64,000 nucleotides of DNA from an uncultured Amylibacter sp. GTDB taxonomy: Bacteria; Pseudomonadota; Alphaproteobacteria; Rhodobacterales; Rhodobacteraceae. The notes under the pieces are model-generated. The model saw only the letters and a list, made by a program, of their open reading frames with translations, was not told where the DNA came from and did no database searches. Position numbers and translations under genes: made by a program. Location: positions 62,001 to 126,000 of the forward strand of contig OY365738.1 of the NCBI GenBank assembly GCA_959347345.1, read 5' to 3'. The stretch's first letter is position 1, and the number at the start of each line of letters is the position of its first letter. This document shows positions 58,701 through 61,594 of this stretch, in pieces.

Positions 58701-61493
58701 CTTGTATTAACCAACCCTGCCCCAGTCGCCAGTTGGAAAGGCAAATTTGCCATGTTATACAATAAGCGGACCACAGGTGAGAATACCAAACCCTTTACAT
58801 TCATGTCGGAGAAGGAGTTTGCAATCGACTTTTATTTTGATGAGCTGGTTTATAGGGATATACCGAACACGGAAATCGCCGACGATGGCGGGCGAAGATT
58901 TGACGCTTCTGTCAATGTGCCTCATCCTGACGGTACGAGCGATGATGTGGGTTTTACAATCCAAGGCACATTTAGTACAAGCGGGCTGTTGCGCGGGCGG
59001 ATAACAGAGGCTGGCACTGCCTTTTATGGGGATATTACCGGGCTGGTTGGGGCGAATGGTGTTGTTGCCTCTTTCGCCAGCACAGCCACCACAGGCACGT
59101 TTGGCCCTTATGTCGGTGGGTTTGTTGCCAGAAATGATGATGATATAACCCGCAGTCTGCCCAGTCCTGATTTTGAAACTTGGACGAAGCGTGCGGTTGA
59201 TTCAATTGAAGTCACCCCCGTGACCGACCCTAAAACCTATACCCATCCCCCCTTAACCATCCTGGACGGAATATCATCTGACGATACAAATTTTTTCAAT
59301 TTTGTGGAGGGCGGGGCGACAGACATCAGAAAAAATATTAAGGTAGATAAAATAAACACTTCTAACCAACTTAATATTAGTGGTCATTTTGCTGATACAA
59401 CAACAACAAAAACAGGGGCAGAAGCACATGATTTGTCAATACCGATTACCCTAACCCTTGGCGATACCTATTTACGGGGTGAACAAGATTTCAATCTGGA
59501 TGGTGATGTTGCCGATGGGATATCGTTTCTGATTGGCAGACCTGGGGCAGGCAACAGGGCTTATGCGGGTCTTTTATCGGGTACAGATTTGGGTGCACCG
59601 ATAGATGCAAGTTTAAGCGGGAAATGGCAAGGGCGGGCTTACCAATTGGGCTATCGTGCATTTATTAGTAGCGGTGATTTTTTTGACCTAGGTTTGCAGA
59701 GAGTCGTTTCTATACGTAACTTTGATTTTACGCTTGATGTTGATTTTGATGACGAAACGATTGAGGCAGATATAGAATACCTCGGCGGTGCGTCTCCTTT
59801 CACGCTTGTTATAGACGGTGCATTTGATGTTGAGACTGGAATAGTAAGCGGTACAGCAACCGCCTCAGCTGTTTCTGGTCGACCCCGTACGGTTGCTCTG
59901 ACTGGTTTGATTGGTGCGGAAGGGCTGGTTGCTGTGTACGGGGCGAGCCCCCAACCATCAGCAACATCAGTGATTCAATCGCAGATTCTTGGTGGATTTG
60001 TTGCCCGCCCCGTCGATCATATTATTGAAACAACAGGTACTGTGACAACGGCCGATTGGCATCGCGGATTTAATTTTAATGACAGGCCGCGTGTGGGTGC
60101 GTTTGAAAACCCCGCACATTTCCTTCGCGGTGATGAAAAGGGTTTGGCAACAGGTGATTTTGATTCCGTGCCAGTGGAGCAAAAATTCCTACGGCTGGAC
60201 AGCGATAGCAAAGCTGGTGTGTCATTCCTTGCTGGTACAAGGGGCGATACAACGCGGTATTATACAGGGCTATTATCCACAACGGATGTTGGAATGCCTT
60301 TGGAAAGTGGGACTCAAACCCTTTATTGGGCTGGCAGAATCGGGGTTATTTGGAGCGATAATACCTATCACGAAGACACCTTTGATTTAATAGTTGATTT
60401 TGATACGCAAACTATCAAAAGTGCAAGCCATATAGAACCCGAGGGCAAAGATGTTATAATACTTAATGGCAAAAATGCTATTATTGAGGCCAGCTGGGAA
60501 CTCACAGTTGATGTACTACCTGGTGATATTAGGGTGACTACTAACCCACATGGGCGTATTAATGGCACGATTAAAGGGCTTGATAGTTTGGTTCCTGGTA
60601 CGCTAACAGGGCTTATCGGGCAGGGCGGCGCGGTTGGCACGTTTATCAGTGGGGCTGGTACGGAGGTTGTCCCTGCCACCATCCATTACGCGGGCGGGTT
60701 TGTCGCGCTAGAGAATGCCACCTTTATTGATTGGAGGGGTGGTTTTGGCAATACACCCCCAGATACCGCGCCAAATCCAATTTTAAGAAACCAGTTTTTG
60801 CAAGGCACGGCTGATAATTTAACGGCAACGCCAAGCGTTCCGGAGTCGAACCTAATAACAGAGCTTTGGGCAAATAATGATGGCACTGGAACGATAAACC
60901 CCACCTTGCTAAACCTGCAAACCGCCACCTTTGATGGCACCAATGACGCGCGGAATAACCCCCGCCCACTGGGCGGGGATGCCAGCGATGGTGTGGGCTT
61001 CTTTACAGGGTATAACGGTGGTGTGCAGTATTATTACGCAGGGATTTTAAACGGCACGAATTTGGGCGCGCCTTTGACTGCTGAAACTGCCACGGGCGTA
61101 TGGAACGGGAAATTCCGCGCGATTGGCCAGGCAGTCAATACCGATTTCACATTAGAGGTTACCTTTGGCGATACCCTTGATGCTGCTGGCTCGGTTGAGG
61201 CGTTTGTGGAGCAAAACTCGGCAACCAATACCTATTATCATCTAACAGGCACCTATGATAGCAACGGGTTTATCAGTGGCGATGTGGATTTTGGCGGATT
61301 CAGCAATCTTGCCGAGCGAACACCAACAGGTGACAGAACCAGCGGTGCGCTAACAGGGCTTATCGGGCAAGACGGCGCGGTTGGCGCGTTTTACAGCGAC
61401 ACCACGGGCAATACAAGCAATGGGTTTGCGGGCTATGCTGGCGGGTTTGTCGCGTGTCCTTATGATGTCGTAAACAATCGTTGCAAACAATAA
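34743..61493 (+). CDS. Giant modular cysteine-rich surface lipoprotein (8,916 residues)
   Basis: I do not recognise a named family. Residues 1-33 are a lipoprotein signal (lipobox LSAC, Cys33) followed by five glycines, as in surface lipoproteins of the TbpB/fHbp type. A Cys-rich repeat array follows (about 50-1600). Then 15 beta-rich modules of 220-290 residues start near 1600, 2218, 3146, 4263, 5103, 5633, 6020, 6393, 6778, 7155, 7602, 7860, 8138, 8433 and 8658. Each ends in a GLIG..GAVGAF...AGGFVA-like signature. Cys-rich spacers of about 390, 710, 880, 590, 310, 160, 120, 100, 125 and 190 residues separate the first eleven; the last five modules adjoin and are Cys-free. The module's G-x-F-I-G...LTG...GAF..GGF pattern resembles TbpB-type barrels, weakly. 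An uninterrupted 26.75-kb frame argues for selection. Mass would be about 0.9 MDa. Binding or adhesion is a guess. Confidence 0.85.
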   Translation: MKQLFQNNPAYKHAYNHGALLAVFIGLFILSACGGGGGAAVVLVDPDATTCESTPFADGCETSEIAKAARTEIVDDCREALKNDETCADSVRPAAVTCLTDPFSEECAAEAVTANPFEGTDFTLNKERETRRTECLETLEASSCRNAITSYCGTVESASLSTLFDALCAGTAYAPARQAECRKDINNVACTATITNYCGAVGTARVGNLFNDLCAGADYTPERQTECLNNGLAEDGAANGKCETIKTTFCDGDDVGDNPHAAVCGDNLTNQKRFCGLDNNAGVPNCLLTIATVCHVETGNPFDVFCSGNNDDRKTRADACLANTKTGDDCTDVAPCNTVPFGEGCDADIYEGAREAECRKDIKNGLCGDTITNFCGEVGTATVGNLFNDLCAGADYAPERRDECLRNLENPLCGDMIANFCGDAGAANTGTLFNPLCLGTAYIPERQTECRKNIGNGSCGDTITDFCGDVGAANTGTLFDDLCLGGGYTPERVMACGGDIADLPGGDASVCNRVDLSGVICGTGGVGGTVGSDSFAEICTDGGSATAIIDFNQNIERQKFCGDTRVETGARVSECAGIYTGLCMGANLFDDDAGAGDFDCLGDGAFNGDRLNFCRDDATSFNANCNETDYTGTDAARISLAATCRMTQGADGCGERVNGGLDGPTVAQCSSHADGDPYQTGCGDKVFNAERMERATTCGEGANASMPTLCGNAIIADACIGDPFGKVTGTAPERADCVASDYTTARANRDSYCRDSADANEPLCANVKSAICGGANGNNPFASLCGSDTNNGEHRIAFCDLPEQLNNQDCSNDIVSLCTRNPFGTDLGISSNINCYTGGDYESARQNFCATGMENGNDCDTGEIAPTVCGTDTDANYNPFATFCLESANDGKSRDEILMARQTVLTHCLVSSNAGDAVCVKSNGVINGTDGTNGLETDCKVVGATSVTERCAYTQYQTTQEMYCTKIENNIFDANCATDGTHGDVTAARKTECRKTGTSTLDVGDVFCPDVVIGICTTGDNSEFALNEAGGYLCIDKSGTAYADAREMQCGVSGDGGGTLTNGECTATIARICVDAKLIETGVGLGLYDCSTSMDTAVMNARQDYCANNAALPGCADTLATLCTVGDNSVGTATTNVGTEYNCATSTIPQVVTVRQSYCRENTVGCDDTIMAYCNPPAESRDILDALCRVGYTSEREDECRDNGTAEDGEVNGLCATIKSAFCGGGADDEPHADVCGKNADNKKMFCKISGNSVKVECINNVIDICHVQTGDPFDAVCPTDGSNNADRKIRAEACLDPNNDKVCSAEVTQCNAAPFGEKPLGGDCEQNIYAKARMVFCTEGDDIFDGQCEDVTHGEVDAARLLACKGAIENLPANALADACNDADLSGVICGNATTIGELPFAEICSDMNRNINYAVYIDAQRNFCRTTGEIDREECRDTVSNFCGAVGTANVDTLFNDLCRGAAYTPERETECRKDIDNGDCTATITDFCGQVGSATVGNLFNDLCLGTDYTEERETECRKDIDNGDCTATIANFCDNAPDANLFDDLCNKGYTDERVVACQASNLTTGVYVNCGDIINTNCTVGNILSPACAPTAGTTPASFWADAARNKDNDGTLIVLDEVQQDDADTNYVQGDTTGLNLGFAEAVGVETVLKTTDLDNLNDGDVAGGVAFVRIEFADFTSANKVKYYAGLLSDTDLGAPFGAPVGGSTPNAIWNASFSAIVNGVVETDPETSIVIDFDINSLTTDDNDPVTLSNSAGSIVIAGEFTDAGVIYGMSSWTVGQDSSEGTVTGLIGAKGAVGAFVSNGGNTGEVYAGGFVAAPVDCSEDGTLFHRLCVSNDGVRDTFCGRGQNSFDPRCDSRVMDQQKTMFAETCRMNTDTEGCNRPINGISGLTINNCTNTTDNHPHQTGCEDAVFDTERELRIADCLINGATAECMRGEVTAITTPCDINPYDTICDTYAEEYATKRSERIEACRSVTTLNTLNCSGTLATVCAADGTPVSIVCDNYLEVMDRNANRATFCRVNRDTEPRCAKTVMRLCTIDPFEKITGTEDNLCVGLISADNDETKTYDDAREEKCLNERLGDDVCNATITRVCEDEADIFSVLCDDYTNERITACEKIIVSTNSFTDGTEAANNCLNKLYIGCDADPFEEQCFVGNLYDSTRLAKCADHTIPQDDACKGTNGATRNVVADYCNGRSVAEDDYGLCAGTTKGGDYTAWLGDASTGIIGVGGASEDDVDANLIAGSGRGLTLGFDALAQSEVTLTLEAGNLGGNGIAIASAMVDGKLKSYAGLLSGSDLGMAISTTRPAAEWTGKIAVGWQAEGAGNVKELQIFENSNFTLTIDFSKVMQLSATASLTTSEAETGTIIIEASIAEGEDRLVTGRTFLTVGTRTGIASLRGIIGQEGVLAVFATSGTRTFGSYAGGFVASSVCDDMPFEARFGCTDAQKDTACLENTNNLLFSSNCSGRVSSADQQFLAKLETARDVYCAMDVNAWELTNCLARTDQSVLDARDRVAGDCENSRVTAGDCTAPVKNGAPSIADCAMTPYQTGCANIAFNNQRTAIADACDADLTRTTAPQCGVMIGSTTIGACANNPYLLGDCQNDGFNNVRMARGLFCGIRNNYFDMLCDGFGTITDLRTSFCGADSPTVNNSPFDPRCTVADGYFNQQARDARIAKCFMDGNGADDNLCMGAVAEQPCITNPFADGCDVKNHANRLSYCNNGVIGENDFAVSLCSGDAQGSGGAQDLICGITGETGFGTNPFASLCQRDGVDFAAQQIYYCGAENTQTAPTKMAQCAGLGVTDCLSNPFKTECETSASAYFTQLRVLRVDYCSTLGTDKTRLNLANINPLCNDGAVDAIDAVCDKGYIDADGAMVVANPFALICGADYAVSRGLACTKLTTGERAAKPTCGTNLEGDILAYCLSPTGLGDTSDNCGTTGDQSCLAELFNLSECGDSKFENARKASCIKNPEINTTLCPAIILNYCDDDAFNATPANRELNAFHTLCLTDRTTDSTRQQACLANLEVSDKCGDTVTLACTGQQGSNTVTANPFNSLCYNGDTYQTARETLVDTCEGAGIAPNNSSCANAKLLICAGTGEFSNPFVDLCADLGNLADLQHIKCLTTEGEIDTPTACADIIENGNVTSNVWQYKAVGADDDATPETTADDTYNTPLTILTEPTTDDPTANFLLGGVTQEVLDAAGFDTVNTADTLDLTTSGGDDLGGVFVFNANFVNGDSVRVDKLYAGLNPDVNLGATLAMPADGAPTTAVWVGRVIVQTFTSVSRVEAELYTADLFELTVNFTDSTIYSDTTVGINQKTANLVIDGGFSELGVIFGTTSLRRGPTHVGPLTGLIGAKGAIGVFHSGTTSVDRAFAGGFVASATICPDDAFADGCERDEASVRARTEACAEGNDPTQNVKCTDICNANSFLPECVAIAFDPVRTTACLSDAGADIAAIGETPSRCIDLIDIHCKNVNPFDTNGGCNSNMAYNGQREVLCASDITNDGSMVTARCTDTVIRVCGVNPFNADLCYVGDTHEEARVDSCNNTLNLNKDPTCIGDDNIVDVYCEKNRSNAGTNTRCDNWVVAECGANPFDPLCGDSGYNPARTTACLRGDIDNNQNVADRCPNLIDIHCTASPFDVSAEANGKCTDMKYNTARETFIENCQMDVPTVIGCDTAKISATSTETVAKCIENPFLTGCSDSSGAPLPILSDAVITHCTKDANIFQMGCNDHVGNARTDLVARCVPSESTTPTADCSTIIVSGGISVSQCIEDPFLPECGITEFAGFATGKCVADADNSLGRLFSPLCPDSDRLELRRNSYCRASNNLFKMNCDGRGSVDATRVDAVATCIAFGLDDPGCGKDRKLSDADNALTLGGCIENPYHADCRDNVFDPARPLVVTKCFDSRNNPIAVAECDTVVANGRTVAQCITDPFHLDCADAGFADAKIARDTLCKAKKDYFDPLCDAYTDITTTRANFVNDCIAIAKPARAMDADCAAFVNACLDNPYPTDEQGTPTLLCEYPAAFAGARLTHCGKDKNVETVSQCGDLDTANSGCITDPFDASCGSNYSELRQSRRDYCNALGSPTAAEAEANNFCTKAIVDVCANPFGAICGVAYDPERLRRCRNEIATAMACVDTIKLVCTGRTGDNPFTANPFDELCYRDDNVAEDALIYQADRVTFANKCNDDVTVPSSESAGVDCSIAKPFICTGAGAVANPFAALCLDKEAGALAELKRIKCLEIDGFRGECAGIVAGSDVDSKVWQYRAVSVDDKGNDEPNDDTYDSLIVLTEPSENDPTANFLLSGATQSQLESGALHSVSPVETLNLATGGGDNLVVPDLGGEDTDGVFVFNGTVDSVNKLYAGLLPNVNLGTKLAMQADGTPTTAVWIGRVVLQTFAGVSAGVADVYRSLANDFALSIDYANSRISSTTEVSLDTDITTLATLAIDGGFNELGVIFGTTMLTVGGSGDSDSGLLAGLIGMKSDGSVKSALGAFHSDTTPAARAYAGGFVASNKICTDNVFADGCDKDPTTHVMRETRCGISGDGDGVLINGECAPTLARLCDADGDISAPFAPSAGASGYVCKDDPTFRPQREVVCAKEQMDNPTVALTAQCMPVVMLACGENPLNHELCYYTGNTYTEARGEVCIADITDNGAVRPECVYEGEDAITVFCATPDGMTNSATNGCDATAEMTRTTCAADPFNADCLTSVTSDTYAQLRLNKCIAAAFGMTDTVDSTCSTLVDTYCTNNPFANNVHCTDGTTYDTPRITRAHKCYNPENRDTEECNNIKSCLNPANLFSDSAQFGGIACNNTLLQGVRVRYCSEGDNIETNENCVTLAMDTSSCTSNPFSNCAGVLDGAHLTEVQTNRINYCFKGGNGSNGNTCFRAVALHPCILDPFADSCTAEYADQRQQRVDYCTDDADPDNLPSRTVCRDVDNTLDAICNDTGDYADAFAYYCRTFGAISKYELKRKNVALLCLGDSPPTTCNRIADCLADPYINDFLCNDAALALAELKPKRVEACKSVTDPGVICAEQALVEVCNTTPFAWHCHPSNIPDYIEEGVASQNVITRQKGCLGLDDITRPDGITDPQCDKFILDEGSSIQALWANKALDFDGVTPLGFLRSGTERIYEDVERTLNGTQPVILLDLSEPSSGTHTNSDGYRIILEGDATDGFATYQADVVSAGILMSTDLGALFVKPADDSAPTVTWYGRAGVNFNGVNYASNDFKLTIDFYAQTLDSSTSLVNVADNTDTKTLALFRAQFNKFGIIYGQINFNDTLGTLSGLIGTEGAIGTWATNQNDSTIRVSGGFVANDKTCANPFRRPCGEEHDAERMALLNDCTALANPLADPPTTSLIDTPACANVKACIERPFTSNSDLSCAFPLFDDTRDDVCLANVANNTAQMTDTVLDARCDDLVTAYCDNTTANDGTNLFNRGCDASYDLRRVTACYNDEEVHARCTEESIFSTYCNDGDSESGIRPFNPLCSDAQYNGGRIKACLGNEMVDATCPRLISNRIAFCGGELAPNPVDDRCSGVNVCIDDPFADTELCDFAAFDESKIMRRNECSEPGPTVACVNAKVHLCVGRGEYAAPFVPICSETPKIALQQRIYCYLDNTADTDCTDINEKTFAVAEVWQYSAVDTDGETSLNIVQDIGDATERANFIAGPVIADDTTLTATLGAGLGGTVTVNTLTLGDLTLGGDAEDGAFFATATVGGEDRAYAGILESINLGAPLVAPAMGSGAPTTLTWNGRVHLQIFATSAFYRDDSFDLTIDFANAVGDAIGTVSSTSTNGTITLAINGSFNKFGVIYGTTTLTRSGDNYGGVLTGLIGIQGAVGAFHTGTAGDADGYVGVFVAVQDNQCLINPFADGAVGCDAEKMAKITECSLEDNITNTVLCGDTLKAQPCLSDPFNTLDDPSNTLDGCMAKTEFDTARTNRWTFCLKEGNATHSICEPVAYLCSAVGDVDVRCKTNTTGVTVAGDYCDDIANANTATCNVTVAFCADSANEGKAPCGVNTARWAKHAYVVDDKGTSVTTDDTRTEAPILETILSTSDETGFINLPVVTYEPPDEGEDPGPKQKEALEAAAATPMDVMEVNLNLLTLGNHKVGSDPAVNLLGEEEDGAFFFNGIQNARNIFYAGITATTDLGAPLVAPDGVDAPTKLTWNGRIHLYANIYGGIALRSDDFQLEIDFDDSTLKSETTIIHPRDTAVVTITGKFDRFGLVYGTTTLNLNTAGMYGGLLTGLIGIEGAVGAFVSNSESSLDFAGAFVANDKVCTLKPFGSKCLKEFDDERAVVAKKCIGVDILPNDPTCAAAKPFICVATTRSNYDDRFAVGEDYTNPFAPLCSDIESAALVALQREACIAGTPASSDAIFPVGESCSTLITAGGVTANVWEHTAEKTDGTKLAIRKTIERVYDKTRALDPDVEDVEFWGAEQTVASVLARDEITEFAPITLNLADGGLANDGSVDPNDNLNLLGDAGDGAAFGRVTWAATDDGMPILSKKFAWILPTTDLGAELTAPSEGAPTTAIWHGRASLLISELTAEATAVEATYSFNNFELMVDFTNRTLASTGNTRDTGTTTETTTPRVNDDDFVIDLEVEGSFADGKYGLITGTTTVTTSSSGDGGSKFPLESYTGILTGLIGADGAVGAFISDHGRQDYEYVGAFVASDKICTNDPFHARCLDQFDDTRTELIKNCTGASPDLVKCAVVKERICSLSGDDADPFAELCEGEGTAGEVREANARRQEACLQDASAWEAKYEGLVCTDHIKTGGASANLWTYTAKKTDGMTDLTIRNTIERTYDTNDSPTDFWVADKTAMELLTISNLNTTPNSNLAGAPDFNRLDLANTYNDPRGTGRTIGFGGDAEDGAISFRAEWRDGGTTTIKYFAGILPTTNLGTQVTLVAPSASGAVTKGYWHGRVVFQGFDTIYKTDDLELEIDFASDMRKITARPELLNNVNGNAGTLRIDGKFDENGLITGTTDFRATGSVNTARTGILTGLIGVEGAVAAFISDSDTDYAGVFVANDNVCGQNPFDVLCGADFKEQRNQVVINCSVESPDIAACANAEPFICVTTRSNYNTEYNPDQFAAEEDYTNPFVKLCEGDGTEDALRQAKVLRQLACLIDTEESEQSEERALREECATGTHIADGGATASVWTYTATKTDKTTDVTTKLTIRDEIKEVYDTDTNDAPVEFWVADKTETQLNANASFTTSDFNKITHAIDYTDKAGEAMMGDDKDGAIIFSATWGGLTKSFVGILPTTDLGAPLPLPTLDEPTMAVWHGRATVLFGGTKVEFNNFELMVDFTNRTIDSRSVGTVDLTKILEIDGSFATDANGLITGTTTVLDIITPAITNTDGMITTPEVTDDYTGILTGLIGEDGAVGAFISDGMVISEAAQTPASIPYVGAFVANDKICENDPFNALCRETFNDARQTLYNDCVADVPSEHSRCNDIIACFNNPYSDDALCQFDLFTDEKKRLDNLCTTGINFRTKDTMEDTECAVVNMAVPCVENPFKTLDGDCLADDSDRDTLMTARANRIAFCVDSERFTTAATRDDCVPALYHCAVNPDSAGCPAIQDTIVNICKLSAAADSAFCGLNIARWVEHSYTRAGNAPDGDKESVTIYPNYKAVPNTGDSKAGFLHGADSGLGDDERVPTTELAVTTRHFGANFNDTYEDENKNTIGFLGDATGGFTVTIFRNFDFNGFESYAGILPDINVGAPLQNSEVEMKATWRGRLHARIEGTLETTTNFDFKLMVDFKDKSLTIEQTHMVTDFSGDTFLVHQFGSSIRYIAFKNVKYDNAGLISGQVEGRFDKKDPIIATLTGLIGAKGAVGAFIVSGVTGGFIASPEIGVVTSDQFDIWEQTATSARVAAFAIGGRLKILTEISKTDADANFLAGGTVRQYLRLAEGLGESDATLIPETLETLTLADTYRDSNGLVADLGGDRTNGVSFFAVDVTTADTTDDPSAKSTRFYSGLLAETTLTPLVLTNPAPVASWKGKFAMLYNKRTTGENTKPFTFMSEKEFAIDFYFDELVYRDIPNTEIADDGGRRFDASVNVPHPDGTSDDVGFTIQGTFSTSGLLRGRITEAGTAFYGDITGLVGANGVVASFASTATTGTFGPYVGGFVARNDDDITRSLPSPDFETWTKRAVDSIEVTPVTDPKTYTHPPLTILDGISSDDTNFFNFVEGGATDIRKNIKVDKINTSNQLNISGHFADTTTTKTGAEAHDLSIPITLTLGDTYLRGEQDFNLDGDVADGISFLIGRPGAGNRAYAGLLSGTDLGAPIDASLSGKWQGRAYQLGYRAFISSGDFFDLGLQRVVSIRNFDFTLDVDFDDETIEADIEYLGGASPFTLVIDGAFDVETGIVSGTATASAVSGRPRTVALTGLIGAEGLVAVYGASPQPSATSVIQSQILGGFVARPVDHIIETTGTVTTADWHRGFNFNDRPRVGAFENPAHFLRGDEKGLATGDFDSVPVEQKFLRLDSDSKAGVSFLAGTRGDTTRYYTGLLSTTDVGMPLESGTQTLYWAGRIGVIWSDNTYHEDTFDLIVDFDTQTIKSASHIEPEGKDVIILNGKNAIIEASWELTVDVLPGDIRVTTNPHGRINGTIKGLDSLVPGTLTGLIGQGGAVGTFISGAGTEVVPATIHYAGGFVALENATFIDWRGGFGNTPPDTAPNPILRNQFLQGTADNLTATPSVPESNLITELWANNDGTGTINPTLLNLQTATFDGTNDARNNPRPLGGDASDGVGFFTGYNGGVQYYYAGILNGTNLGAPLTAETATGVWNGKFRAIGQAVNTDFTLEVTFGDTLDAAGSVEAFVEQNSATNTYYHLTGTYDSNGFISGDVDFGGFSNLAERTPTGDRTSGALTGLIGQDGAVGAFYSDTTGNTSNGFAGYAGGFVACPYDVVNNRCKQ
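34890..39530 (+). repeat. N-terminal block of 46-residue (138-bp) cysteine repeats
   Basis: Coding repeats with the spacing C-x15-C-x12-C-x8-C-x7. Well-preserved units carry VGNLFNDLC, YTPERxTEC and RKDIxNGxC. More degenerate units keep only (N/D)PF...C....Y...R...C. The least diverged tandem copies are at 39151-39203 and 39289-39341, exactly 138 bp apart and almost identical in DNA, which indicates recent duplication. Confidence 0.88.
57545..61463 (+). repeat. C-terminal run of five adjoining beta-rich modules
   Basis: Modules 11-15 of the giant lipoprotein follow one another without cysteine spacers (signature ends near 58290, 59140, 60015, 60710 and 61463). They share an opening W, an NFL or FL segment, a GGDA.DGV.F strand, YAGLL..T(D/N)LGAPL, a W.GR strand, a F.L..DF strand and the LTGLIG...AGGFVA end. 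The only cysteines of this stretch are in the last few residues (ACPYDVVNNRCKQ). Confidence 0.85.
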
Positions 61494-61528
61494 TCCCCGA
61501 TAATTTATTAATTTTATTAAAAACCAGC

Positions 61529-61557
61529 TTGACATAGAGTCAAAAACTTGGCAAAAT
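61529..61557 (+). promoter_or_regulatory. Predicted promoter of the second Cys-rich lipoprotein
   Basis: TTGACA (61529-61534), 17-base spacer, CAAAAT (61552-61557). The GCTTGACA core and a following TCAAAAA are shared with the promoter at 34655. It lies only 35 bases after the giant gene's stop, in a stretch with no convincing terminator hairpin. Confidence 0.6.
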
Positions 61558-61594
61558 GGGTGTATTAACGCGGAATAATACAGGGGGCATGACT

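Noticed and set aside
34743..61493. The giant frame as an assembly artefact
   Set aside because: Modules differ in sequence and spacer length, with no large identical blocks expected from a false tandem join, and the frame is unbroken; long-read confirmation would still be useful.
61494..61528. Terminator between the two lipoprotein genes
   Set aside because: The AT-rich stretch forms no stable hairpin; read-through into the second gene remains possible.
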